Shown here: piece after piece, positions 1 through 8,897 of the stretch
How the letters are laid out: every line of letters begins with the position of its first letter
How positions within the stretch are numbered: the stretch's first letter is position 1
The notes under the pieces: generated by a model
What the model saw: only the letters and a program-made list of their open reading frames with translations
The model's database searches: none
Told to the model about the DNA's origin: nothing
Origin: an uncultured Clostridia bacterium
Lineage (GTDB): Bacteria > Bacillota > Clostridia > Oscillospirales > Oscillospiraceae
Length of the DNA stretch: 64,000 nt
NCBI GenBank assembly: GCA_947173485.1
Contig: CAMWFH010000003.1
Location: 62,001-126,000, forward strand
Direction of reading: 5' to 3'
Position numbers and translations under genes: made by a program

Positions 1-2164
1 AGTCAGAATCGACCGGGGCAGAGAAAGCACCGCCGGATACCTCGACCTTCATATCGTCTGCGGGTTCCGCACCCTCACGGGGAATCTGTACGCCGAAATG
101 GTACCCTTCTTGATGCTCATTCTCATTTGTGAAAGTACCGCCCTTGACCTCCAGCGTGCCTGTAAAGGGGAAGCTTTCGCTGGCAGCCGCAGGATTGCAG
201 ATCGCCACAGTATCCTTAAAGCTGCCGCCGTTGATGGTGGTCTTGCTGGGATATGTTGTAGCGCCGTCTTTCCAAGTCCATACCTGCACTTCACCCTCAA
301 AGGTACCATCGTTGATGGTGGTCGTGCCAAAGGTCTGGACGGAGCGGCGGTTCCCTTCAGAAGTCTTGGGCCCTCTGATAGTGCCGCCATTGATCGTCAA
401 AGTGCCCTGTTCCTCGACCTTGATCGCGCTGTTCTCTTTTATGGTTTTATTCTGGGCGTTCTCAACAATGAAATTATTGCCGCCCTCGCCGCCAAGAGTC
501 AGCTTGCCGCCATTATTGACATCAATGGTACTGGCTGTATCATGGGTATTGTTGATCTCGCCGGGAGTCCCGGTGCTGTTATCGATGATCGTCAGATCCC
601 CGTTGCCGTTGACACGAAGGGTATACAGAGTAGCAGCGGTCAGCTTGTGCCCATTCAAATTGAGCGTCAGCTTTTTGTCGGCAACTACTACTGTAGCGGA
701 CGCTGTCACATCCTTTAACAGCGTGATCATATCGCCATTCTGAGCTGTTGAGATCGCATCGCTCAAAGATGTGCAGAGCTTAGAAGAGCCAATGATAGCA
801 ACTGCTTCACCAGCTGTGTCCTCTATATCGGTCCCATCGCCATTTTTGCAGTCAATCGTTGTGACAGGCGATCCTTCTCCAACACCAGGCTGTGTGACCA
901 TAACTGTACCAGTTGTTTCGTCTACGGTCACTTTGTTCACATCACCATCGATGGTACTGTCCAAAATTGCAATACCGATAGTCCCGACACTGTGGTTCAC
1001 AGCCGTCTTGCTCTCACTGTTCGTACCTGTAAGGGTAGATCCTCCAGAAACGACCACAGCGATCTCCGGGTCTTTACCGGAGATACCATCCTGCTTCTTT
1101 TGCGGATCAGAAACGAACAGCGCAGTGCCGCCGGAAACGTCTGTACCAGAGACATTGACAGAGATAGGTTTGTCGGTGGTATGCTGTGCAACAGCAATAC
1201 CGGCATTGGTCGTGGTGGTACCACTGCCATTGGCGGTCACTGTCGATGCAGAGCTGCCGCCCGTCACACTGCCGCCAGAAACGTTCAGAGAACCGGCACG
1301 GACCTCGATACCAACATTACCCGAAGTGATCGTGGAGTTGTTCACATAGAAGGTAGAGCAGCCAGACTGATAAATGCCGGTGCCTTCGGTCGTCACAGTA
1401 ACATTTTCCAGCGTGATCTGAGGATCACCGGTATTATTCCCGTTTACAGTGATACCGTTCATGCCACTGATCGTGCAGCCTGACAGGTTCACTTCGACAT
1501 TTTCGGCTTCCTTTGTCAGGAAAATGGCAAAGCCATTGGTGTCCCCATCCTCATCTGTCTCACCAGGACAATGGACTGTAACACCTGTCCCAATGGTCAG
1601 CGTGTTGCTTGCAACAGACATCTCGATCGTAGTGTTGCTGCCGGCAGATGTGATCTTACCGCCGCTGCTGCCGCTGTTCGTGATGGTCAGACTTTTTATG
1701 TCTTTGTCACCATAGATCAGAGCATACTTTTCAGCTTCTGGCGCATCGCTTTGGGTGATGTCATGCCCATTCAGATCAAGGGTGATCTCCTGGTTGTCTG
1801 TGCTACCACCCATGTAATACAGAGTGATATCTTCCATCAATTTGTAACTGCCGCTTGCCAGCCACAGCCCATTACTCTTGACGTTTTCCTGCGTGATCTC
1901 TTTCACTGTGGGCGTGGTGACAGGACCTGTGCCGGTATCCCCGCTTGTATCTGTACCGGGGACCTGCGTGTCAGCGCCGGTATTCGTATCGGCATCGGTC
2001 TGGGTATCAACAGGGGTCGTGTCGCCTTCTTTGTTGTCCTCGGTCTGGGTCACCACGGGGGTATCTGCCGGGACCTGGTCCGTCTCGTCCGCCAGCGCGG
2101 CAGCGGGCAGGAGCGTCAGTGCCATGCTGAGGGCCAGCAGGACTGACAAAAACTTGCGCTTCAT
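1..2164 (-). CDS. Secreted beta-helix-like surface protein (C-terminus beyond window)
   Basis: From an ATG at 2164 the frame stays open for 721 codons to the window edge, so this is the N-terminal part of a larger gene. Residues 1-25 form a signal peptide (MKRK, a Leu/Ala-rich core, AAALA cleavage region). A Thr/Asp/Gln-rich linker follows to about residue 80. The rest is a series of short strand-turn units with NGG, SGG and NDG turns, including LNGHDIT near residue 128 and LNGHKLT near 503. In the last 130 residues INGGTI, INDGTF, INGGSF, VKGGTF and VSGGAF recur about every 20-25 residues. This is the pattern of right-handed parallel beta-helix proteins (pectate-lyase fold). GGAGG lies just before the ATG. 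It is probably exported and cell-wall or surface associated; an adhesin or glycan-binding role is inference. Any anchoring domain would lie outside the window. Confidence 0.85.
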   Translation of the reverse strand, partial: MKRKFLSVLLALSMALTLLPAAALADETDQVPADTPVVTQTEDNKEGDTTPVDTQTDADTNTGADTQVPGTDTSGDTGTGPVTTPTVKEITQENVKSNGLWLASGSYKLMEDITLYYMGGSTDNQEITLDLNGHDITQSDAPEAEKYALIYGDKDIKSLTITNSGSSGGKITSAGSNTTIEMSVASNTLTIGTGVTVHCPGETDEDGDTNGFAIFLTKEAENVEVNLSGCTISGMNGITVNGNNTGDPQITLENVTVTTEGTGIYQSGCSTFYVNNSTITSGNVGIEVRAGSLNVSGGSVTGGSSASTVTANGSGTTTTNAGIAVAQHTTDKPISVNVSGTDVSGGTALFVSDPQKKQDGISGKDPEIAVVVSGGSTLTGTNSESKTAVNHSVGTIGIAILDSTIDGDVNKVTVDETTGTVMVTQPGVGEGSPVTTIDCKNGDGTDIEDTAGEAVAIIGSSKLCTSLSDAISTAQNGDMITLLKDVTASATVVVADKKLTLNLNGHKLTAATLYTLRVNGNGDLTIIDNSTGTPGEINNTHDTASTIDVNNGGKLTLGGEGGNNFIVENAQNKTIKENSAIKVEEQGTLTINGGTIRGPKTSEGNRRSVQTFGTTTINDGTFEGEVQVWTWKDGATTYPSKTTINGGSFKDTVAICNPAAASESFPFTGTLEVKGGTFTNENEHQEGYHFGVQIPREGAEPADDMKVEVSGGAFSAPVDSD

Positions 2165-2219
2165 AGTGTCCCTCCTTGATAGAAAATGAATGTACACAGC
2201 CTGCTGACCTAACCGAGCT

Positions 2220-2270
2220 CGCCCCCCATCAATGTCAAATCGTGTACTTTTTGACATATGCTGGGGGGCG
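2220..2270 (-). promoter_or_regulatory. Imperfect inverted repeat in the leader of the surface-protein gene
   Basis: Two nested 8-bp arms pair: GCCCCCCA (2221-2228) with TGGGGGGC (2262-2269), and ATGTCAAA (2232-2239) with TTTGACAT (2250-2257). They are separated by a small asymmetric internal loop and a loop of about 10 bases. The element lies 56 bases or more upstream of the ATG at 2164, inside the probable 5' untranslated region or promoter. It could be an RNA hairpin or an operator. No T-run follows on the minus strand, so a simple terminator is unlikely. Confidence 0.4.
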
Positions 2271-2367
2271 CAGTTCACAGAAAAACTTACGCTATTTTTT
2301 TGTTACCTCTTATAAAAAAACCTTGCAAATGTAGGCGACCTGTGTTATTTTATATGTGATACAGCTT

Positions 2368-2402
2368 GCTATCAAAAGGTACACCTTTTGATAGCTTTTT
2401 TT
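2368..2402 (+). terminator. Perfect hairpin followed by a T-run
   Basis: GCTATCAAAAGGT (2368-2380) pairs with ACCTTTTGATAGC (2383-2395) and is followed by seven T. It has the form of a rho-independent terminator on the plus strand, although no plus-strand gene was recognised upstream. On the minus strand it sits just past the recombinase stop but lacks a T-run there. It may be a leftover of an earlier arrangement. Confidence 0.5.
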
Positions 2403-2416
2403 CACCCCCCTTTCTA

Positions 2417-3049
<633 letters not shown>

Positions 3050-3199
3050 CTATCCTATGGAAGGCCGTAAAGGGCGCCTTGCATCATAAGATGCAACGCC
3101 CGCGCCGGTTTATGTATCTATCCTATCATATACCGGCCCCAAAAGGGACAAGACTGCCGCTGCCCCGGTCTGGGACCAGGACAGCGGCGAAGATCGCCG

Positions 3200-3228
3200 T
3201 TGACAAAGGGGAGCATTTGACATATCAT
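3200..3228 (+). promoter_or_regulatory. SigA-type promoter for the NUDIX gene
   Basis: TTGACA (3200-3205), 17-base spacer, TATCAT (3223-3228). It lies 33 bases before the chosen NUDIX start. Confidence 0.7.
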
Positions 3229-3261
3229 ATGAGAACGATCAAAAAGGAACAGGTGGTATCT

Positions 3262-3747
3262 ATGCCCAATATGCTCAACTGCACACTGTGCTATATCGAG
3301 GACCCCCAGGGGAGATATCTGATGCTCCACCGGGTCAAAAAAAAGAACGATGTCAACCACGATAAGTGGATCGGCATCGGCGGGAAATTCGAGGACGGCG
3401 AGAGCCCAGAGGAGTGCATCTGCCGGGAGGTGAAGGAGGAGACGGGGCTGACCCTCACCGACTACCGCTTCCGGGGCCTGGTGACCTTCGTCTCTGACCT
3501 GTGCCCCACGGAGTACATCCATGTGTTCACCGCCACCGGCTACACCGGGGAGCTGATCGAGTGCGACGAGGGGGATCTGGCCTGGGTGGACAAGCACCGG
3601 CTGGGGGAGCTGCCCCTCTGGGAGGGGGACTATCTCTTCCTCCGCCTGCTGGAGGACCCGGACCAGCCCTTCTTCTCCATGAAGATCTGCTACAACGGGG
3701 ACAAGCTGGCCTCCGCCAGCCTGGGCGGCGTGCCTATCGACTTCTAA
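3262..3747 (+). CDS. NUDIX hydrolase, 8-oxo-dGTP diphosphatase-like (MutT type)
   Basis: 161 residues. A complete Nudix box runs from about residue 37 (GGKFEDGESPEECICREV then KEETGL), matching GX5EX7REUXEEXGU, so it can coordinate Mg2+ and cleave nucleoside diphosphate-linked substrates. The domain starts right after the N-terminus and fills the protein, as in MutT/YtkD-like hydrolases that sanitise oxidised dNTPs; the exact substrate is not determined. ATG 3262 was chosen because AGGTGG lies five bases upstream and a good promoter sits just before; longer in-frame versions would start upstream of that promoter. A terminator at 3778-3810 follows. It is a single-gene unit. Confidence 0.88.
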   Translation: MPNMLNCTLCYIEDPQGRYLMLHRVKKKNDVNHDKWIGIGGKFEDGESPEECICREVKEETGLTLTDYRFRGLVTFVSDLCPTEYIHVFTATGYTGELIECDEGDLAWVDKHRLGELPLWEGDYLFLRLLEDPDQPFFSMKICYNGDKLASASLGGVPIDF

Positions 3748-3777
3748 AAGCCGTCAGGCGTGTATATAGGGATATAG

Positions 3778-3810
3778 AAAGGGCGGGGTGCCGAGCATCC
3801 CGCCCTTTTT
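3778..3810. terminator. Bidirectional terminator between NUDIX and aminopeptidase genes
   Basis: AAAGGGCGGG (3778-3787) pairs with CCCGCCCTTT (3799-3808), with A-run before and T-run after. It serves the convergent genes on both sides. Confidence 0.8.
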
Positions 3811-3816
3811 GCGCCC

Positions 3817-5040
3817 TTACAGCGCGAAGTTCCCGTCCCGAAAGACCGCCACCTCCCGGCCGTCCCGGGTGGTGCCGGTGATGGAGAGGTCCGCCGTGCC
3901 TACCATGAAGTCCACATGGGTGATGGAGTCGTTGAGGCCCCGCGCCTTCAGCTCCTCCTTGCTCATGGCCTGCCCCCCCTCGATGTTGGGGTAGGCCTCG
4001 CCAAAGGCGATATGGCAGGCGGCGTTCTCATCGAACAGCGTGTTGTAATACAGCAGCTTCTGGTCGCTGATCGGACTGTCATAGGGCACCAGGGCCACCT
4101 CGCCGAAGTAGCTGGCCCCCTCGTCCACGGAGATCGCGGCCTTGAGGATCTCCTCCCCCTGCTCCGCGTGGACCTCTACGATCTTCCCCTCCTTCACCAC
4201 CAGATAGAACTTATCGATGATATTGCCATCCTTCACCAGAGGCATGGAGGCGTAGACCACGCCGTCGGACCCAGTCCGCAGGGGGGCGGTGAAGATCTCC
4301 TCCGTGGGCATATTGGCGATGAAGTCCTGGCCGGACCGGGTCCGGTCATCCCCCGCCTCCCAGACGCAGCCCTCCGGCAGGCGGACGGTCAGGTCCGTGC
4401 CCAGGCTGTTGGTGTAGTGGAGGGAGGCCAGGTGCAGGTCGTTGAGCTTCTTTTTCCGCTCCGCCAGGGTGGCGATGTGGTCCCTCCACCGGTCCACCGC
4501 TTTCCCGTCGCCGGTGATGCGCATGGTCTGGTAGATGGCGTCCCACAGCTTGCCCATGGCCTCCTCCTCGCCGCAGTCTGGAAAGACCTTTTTGGCCCAG
4601 CTGGGGATGGGGATGGAGGCGATGCACCAGGGGAAGCCCCCGCACATCTGGAGGTCCTGGAAGGTCTTCAGGTCCCGGCCAGAGGTCCGCTGGGCCCGGA
4701 TCAGCCGGTCCGGGTCCACTCCCTTTAGGTTCTCCGGGTCCGTGGCAGAGATCGCCAGGTAGGCCGCTCCCTCCTGGGCGTAGTCGTTGAAGAAATGCTG
4801 GTTCCAAAGGGGGGTGGTATCAAAGACGCTGCTGTCGGCCCGGAGGTACTTCTCCCGGGCCAGATAGTCATCGGTCCACCGCATGACCACCTCCCGGCAC
4901 CCGGCGTCATAGGCCGCCGAGGCGCACAGTCGGGCAAAGGGGGCGCAGTCCACCGGGGCGGAGACGATCAGGTCCTGCCCCTTCTGGATATTGACGCCGA
5001 TCTCCACCAAGAGCCGGGCATATTCCCGCAGTTTGTCCAT
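3817..5040 (-). CDS. Aminopeptidase, M29 family (AmpS/PepS type)
   Basis: 407 residues from ATG 5040, which has GGAG nine bases upstream; a longer version from 5061 would place that ribosome site inside the gene. M29 metallopeptidases remove N-terminal residues from peptides in the cytoplasm with a two-metal centre. Family hallmarks are visible: NMPTEEIFTAP carrying the metal-ligand Glu, HIAFGEAYP carrying a His ligand, and HVDFMVG near the C-terminus with the paired His and Asp. Length is usual for the family (about 400-415). No signal peptide. It is a monocistronic unit next to the convergent trk genes. Confidence 0.9.
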   Translation of the reverse strand: MDKLREYARLLVEIGVNIQKGQDLIVSAPVDCAPFARLCASAAYDAGCREVVMRWTDDYLAREKYLRADSSVFDTTPLWNQHFFNDYAQEGAAYLAISATDPENLKGVDPDRLIRAQRTSGRDLKTFQDLQMCGGFPWCIASIPIPSWAKKVFPDCGEEEAMGKLWDAIYQTMRITGDGKAVDRWRDHIATLAERKKKLNDLHLASLHYTNSLGTDLTVRLPEGCVWEAGDDRTRSGQDFIANMPTEEIFTAPLRTGSDGVVYASMPLVKDGNIIDKFYLVVKEGKIVEVHAEQGEEILKAAISVDEGASYFGEVALVPYDSPISDQKLLYYNTLFDENAACHIAFGEAYPNIEGGQAMSKEELKARGLNDSITHVDFMVGTADLSITGTTRDGREVAVFRDGNFAL

Positions 5041-5095
5041 CAAAACAGCTCCTTTTCTCATTGTATCCTAGTATGCCCCGGCCGGGCCGGGACTA

Positions 5096-6544
5096 TCACC
5101 GCTTCTTCCACATACTGGGGAACAGCAGCACCAGCAGCGGCAGCACCTCCAGCCGGCCTAAGAGCATATTGGCACTGAGGACCACCTTGCTCACCGCCGA
5201 CAGCGCCCCGAAGTTGCCGGTGGGCCCTACCGGCGCCAGGCCCGGTCCCACGTTGCCCACGCAGGTCAGGGAGGCGGTGAAGGCGCCAGTGATGCCGATG
5301 TCGTCCCAGGCCACCACCAGCGCGCCGATCAGCACCGCCGCCACATAGGCGAAGAAGAACAGGGTCACCCCGGACAAGGTCTCCTCCTTGACCCGGTGGC
5401 CGTCGGCCTTGATGATGGTCACCTCCCGGGGGTGCAGGATCCGCCGGACCTCCCGCCGGAGGGTCTTGAACAGCAGCACCATCCGAATGGACTTGATGCC
5501 GCCGGCGGTGGAGCCGGCACTGGCCCCGGCGAACATCAGCAGGACGATCACCATCTTGGCAAAGGTGGGCCATAGGTCATAGTCCACCGTGGCGTAGCCG
5601 GTGGTGGTCATCACCGTCACCACCTGGAACACCGCGTCGGTGACTGTTTTCCCGTCCAGGGCCTGCCCCAGCTGGCAGACCAGGCTGGCCGCCACCAGGG
5701 CGCTGGAGCCCACGGCCAGGCAGGTATAGAACCGCAGCTCCTCGCTGGTGAACACCTCCTTGAACTGCCGGCAGATGGCGTAGTACAGCAGGGAGAAGTT
5801 GACGCCGGAGAGGAACATGAAGAGGATGAAGATCCAGTGGATCAGCAGGGAGTCGTAGGCGGCGATGGAGGCGTTCTTCACGGAGAAGCCGCCGGTGGAG
5901 ATGGTGGTCATGGCGTGGGTGACAGCCTCATACCACCCCATCCCCGCCAGGCGGAGGCAGAGGATCTGGGCCGCCGTCAGGCCCACATAGATGGTATAGA
6001 GGATCTTGGCTGTGTCCTTCAGCCGGGGCACCAGCTTGGTCTTGATCGGTCCCGGACTCTCCGCCCGCATCAGGTAGACGCTGCCCTCCCCGGAGGAGGG
6101 GAGGATCGCCAGGGTGAACACCAGCACCCCCATGCCCCCCATCCACTGGGTCATGGCCCGCCAGAGCAGGGTGGCCCGGGGCAGGTCCTCGATGCTGGAC
6201 AACACCGTGGCCCCGGTGGTGGTGAAGCCGGAGACCGTCTCGAAGAAGGCTCCCACATAGTCCCCGATCGCCCCACTGAACACATAGGGCAGCGCGCCGA
6301 AGGCGGACATGGCGATCCAACTGAGGGCCACGGTGGCGAAGCCGTCACGGGCCTGCATCCGGGCCCGGCTGACGGGGATGAACCGCAGGCCCTGGCCCAC
6401 GGCGGCGGTGATCAGCAGGGCCAGACAGAAGGCGGTGAGGTCCGGCCCGCCGGTGAACAGGGCGAACAGCGTGGGCACCAGGAGGCAGGCGGCCTCGATG
6501 CGGAGGATGTTGCCTAAAAGGCGCAGCACCAGTTGATAGTTCAT
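5096..6544 (-). CDS. trkH: Trk/Ktr-type potassium uptake protein, membrane subunit
   Basis: 482 residues and strongly hydrophobic. The four pore-loop repeats of the TrkH/KtrB superfamily are visible: GFTTTGATVL, TISTGGFSVKN, VMTTTGYATVDY and CVGNVGPGLAPVGP, each with the selectivity-filter glycine. Length matches bacterial TrkH. It forms the K+ translocating pore in the cytoplasmic membrane and is gated by the RCK protein encoded just upstream (trkA, four-base gap), so the pair is co-transcribed and co-functional. The start ATG at 6544 follows trkA immediately. Confidence 0.93.
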   Translation of the reverse strand: MNYQLVLRLLGNILRIEAACLLVPTLFALFTGGPDLTAFCLALLITAAVGQGLRFIPVSRARMQARDGFATVALSWIAMSAFGALPYVFSGAIGDYVGAFFETVSGFTTTGATVLSSIEDLPRATLLWRAMTQWMGGMGVLVFTLAILPSSGEGSVYLMRAESPGPIKTKLVPRLKDTAKILYTIYVGLTAAQILCLRLAGMGWYEAVTHAMTTISTGGFSVKNASIAAYDSLLIHWIFILFMFLSGVNFSLLYYAICRQFKEVFTSEELRFYTCLAVGSSALVAASLVCQLGQALDGKTVTDAVFQVVTVMTTTGYATVDYDLWPTFAKMVIVLLMFAGASAGSTAGGIKSIRMVLLFKTLRREVRRILHPREVTIIKADGHRVKEETLSGVTLFFFAYVAAVLIGALVVAWDDIGITGAFTASLTCVGNVGPGLAPVGPTGNFGALSAVSKVVLSANMLLGRLEVLPLLVLLFPSMWKKR

Positions 6545-6548
6545 GCCG

Positions 6549-7904
6549 TCACCTCAGGATATCGTTCAGGTCCTGGAGGAACAGGCTCTTGGCCATGACC
6601 AGCACGGTGTCCCCCTCCAGGATCTTGGTATGGCCGTCGGGAATCAGGGTCTGCCCATCCCGGACGATGGCCCCCACCAGCAGCCCCGGCTTCAGCCGCA
6701 GGTCCTTCAGGGGGGTATCCAGGAAGTTAGTGGCCTTGCCGGCGGTGAAAGACACCGCCTCCATGGCCCCGCCCAGGAGCTTGTAGAGATGCTCCACCGC
6801 GCTGCCCTGGCTGTTGGCCTTGGAGCGGACGTAGGCGGAGATCATATTGGCGGTGATGTCCTTGGGGCTGATGATGCTGTCCACCCCGAAGTCCCGCATC
6901 ATGTCGATATAGTTGGGCCGGTTCATCTTGGCGATGACGGTCTGGATCCCGGCCCGCTGGGCGGACAGGGCCATCAGCAGGTTCTCCTCGTCCCGGTCGG
7001 TGAGGGTCACCAGGGCGTCGCACTCAAAGATGCCCTCGGCCTCCAGCAGGTCGTGGTCGGTGGCGTCGCCATGGATGACCATGGCCTGGGGCAGGGTCTC
7101 CGCCAGCCGGAGGCACTTCTCATGGTCCTGCTCCACGATCTTGACCCCCATGCCCATCCGCTTGCACTCCCAGCTGAGGTAGGTAGCGATCCGGCTGCCC
7201 CCCAGCAGGGAGACCTGCTGGATGGGGTCCGTCCTGCGGCCCAGCAGGCGGAAGAACTTGTTCAGCTCCCCCTGGGAACCGATGACATAGACCTTGTCCC
7301 CCACCTTAGGCACGAAGGCCCCGTTGGGGATGATCACCTCCCCGCTGCGGATGGCGGCGCAGAGGAGACTGCCGTTGGGGTGGCGCTGGTTGTACTCGAT
7401 CAGGGAGATGTCCGCCAGGCCGTCGCTCTCCAGGACGTAGAAGCCGATCATCTCCACCCGGCCCCGGGCAAAGGACTCCACGCTGAAGGCCGAGGGCACC
7501 CGGAGGATCCGGGTGATCTCCATGGCGGCGGCCTGCTCGGGGTTGATGACCATATCCAGGCCGATCTCCTTCTTCAGCAGGTTGGCCTCCTTAGAATACT
7601 CCGGGTTGCGGATCCGAACGATGGTGGACTTGGCCCCCAGCCGCTTGGCCAGCAGGCAGCACATCAGGTTCACCTCGTCGTAGCCGGTGACGGCGATGAC
7701 CAGGTCCGCCGTCTTGGCCCCGGCCTCCAGCAGCACCCGGACGGAGGCCCCGTCCCCCTCCATACAGAGGATATCCAGGGTGCCGTCCGCCGTCTCCAGG
7801 GCGGCGGGGCTGCGGTCCACCAGCACCAGCTCGTGGTCCTCCTGGCTCAGGCGGCTGGCCAGGGTGACGCCCACCTTACCGCCGCCGATGATGATGATCT
7901 TCAT
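6549..7904 (-). CDS. trkA: Trk potassium uptake regulator, two RCK domains
   Basis: 451 residues from ATG 7904, where the protein begins MKIIIIGGGKVG, the Rossmann nucleotide-binding motif. A second RCK module begins near residue 230 (SLLGGSRIATYLSW with acidic KIVEQD at the end of strand 2). Both halves end in RCK_C-type domains, as in full-length TrkA. It binds NAD(H)/ATP on the cytoplasmic face and gates TrkH. An upstream in-frame start at 7952 would add 16 residues not typical of the family and overlap yihY. GAGGAG lies upstream of the chosen start, at a rather long spacing. Confidence 0.93.
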   Translation of the reverse strand: MKIIIIGGGKVGVTLASRLSQEDHELVLVDRSPAALETADGTLDILCMEGDGASVRVLLEAGAKTADLVIAVTGYDEVNLMCCLLAKRLGAKSTIVRIRNPEYSKEANLLKKEIGLDMVINPEQAAAMEITRILRVPSAFSVESFARGRVEMIGFYVLESDGLADISLIEYNQRHPNGSLLCAAIRSGEVIIPNGAFVPKVGDKVYVIGSQGELNKFFRLLGRRTDPIQQVSLLGGSRIATYLSWECKRMGMGVKIVEQDHEKCLRLAETLPQAMVIHGDATDHDLLEAEGIFECDALVTLTDRDEENLLMALSAQRAGIQTVIAKMNRPNYIDMMRDFGVDSIISPKDITANMISAYVRSKANSQGSAVEHLYKLLGGAMEAVSFTAGKATNFLDTPLKDLRLKPGLLVGAIVRDGQTLIPDGHTKILEGDTVLVMAKSLFLQDLNDILR

Positions 7905-7941
7905 AACAGTATCTATCTCCTCGATCAAAAGAATTGCGCCC

Positions 7942-8754
7942 CTACCTCTCACGGGCCGTCCGCAGGGCGGCGTTCAGTTCCGCCCCCAGGATCAGGATGA
8001 CGGAGGTGAGGTAGAGCCAGATCAGCAGTACGATCACCGCCCCCAGGGCGCCATAGATGATGGAGTAACGGGCGATGTTCTCCACATAGAAGGAAAAGGC
8101 CATGCTGACCGCCAGCCAGCCCACCAGGGCCGCCAGGGTGCCGGGCAGGATGGCGGACACCGGCTGCCGCTGGTCCTGGGAGATGGCGTAGAGGGTCCCC
8201 AGGGAGGCGAACATGATCACGGCCAGCAGCAGAAAGCGCAGGTAGTGCCACGCCTCCAGCAGCAGGTCCGACACCGGCAGCAACTCGGTGAAAAAGCCCA
8301 CCACCCGCTGGCCCAGGGTGCTGAGGGCCAGGCTGAGGGCGATCACCACCAGCAGCACCACGGTGAAGAGCAGCTGCCGCAGGACATAGGCCACCGGATG
8401 GCGGGGCTTTTTCAGGTGGTAGGCCCGGCGGACGCTGTCCATCAGGCACTTGGCCGCCCGCATGGGGAAGTAGATGGAGAACACCAGGGAGAACCAGAGC
8501 ATGGAGCTGCTGGAGGTGGCCGATACATAGTCCAGATACATCCCCAGCAGCTCCACCACGTCCCTGGGCAGGATGGCGGAGAGGGCCTGGATGATGGAGG
8601 CCACGTCCAGCTCCAGAAGGCCCAGGAGGGAGCTGATAAAGATCAGCAGCGGGAACAGGGTGAACAGCAGGTAGTAGGCCAGCGCCGCGCCGCTGCGGCT
8701 CACATCGTGGTGAAAATAGTTTTTGACCAGGGTCCTGGCGGTCCGTTCGAGCAC
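7942..8754 (-). CDS. YihY/BrkB family inner-membrane protein
   Basis: 270 residues, with a short cytoplasmic N-terminus and about six membrane segments. Family features include SRSGAALAYYLLFTLFPLL near 18-36 and the C-terminal YGALGAVIVLLIWLYLTS segment. The family (formerly called RNase BN) has no settled function; transport is suspected. The start is GTG 8754 with AGGAGG seven bases upstream. It is the first gene of a minus-strand group with trkA and trkH (37-base gap), so a role linked to ion balance is possible but only inferred. Confidence 0.88.
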   Translation of the reverse strand: MLERTARTLVKNYFHHDVSRSGAALAYYLLFTLFPLLIFISSLLGLLELDVASIIQALSAILPRDVVELLGMYLDYVSATSSSSMLWFSLVFSIYFPMRAAKCLMDSVRRAYHLKKPRHPVAYVLRQLLFTVVLLVVIALSLALSTLGQRVVGFFTELLPVSDLLLEAWHYLRFLLLAVIMFASLGTLYAISQDQRQPVSAILPGTLAALVGWLAVSMAFSFYVENIARYSIIYGALGAVIVLLIWLYLTSVILILGAELNAALRTARER

Positions 8755-8851
8755 CAGCGCACCTCCTCTGCTGAAACTGCCCCCTAGTATACCACAGCCG
8801 CGGGGAAAAGGGAAGAAAAAAAGGAAAGAGAAAAGGGGGGAAGGACGGAGA

Positions 8852-8879
8852 AAGAGAGGGCCGGTCCGGCCCTCTCTTC
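8852..8879 (-). terminator. Terminator of the glycogen operon
   Basis: AAGAGAGGGCCGG (8852-8864) pairs with CCGGCCCTCTCTT (8867-8879), leaving a tiny loop. On the minus strand a pyrimidine-rich stretch follows. It ends the glgBCDAP transcript just after glgP. Confidence 0.7.
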
Positions 8880-8897
8880 AGGGGGGATATCCTCCCC

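Noticed and set aside
8802..8858. Long polypurine tract
   Set aside because: Striking composition but no supporting motif; it is part of the intergenic stretch beside the glgP terminator and may be neutral.
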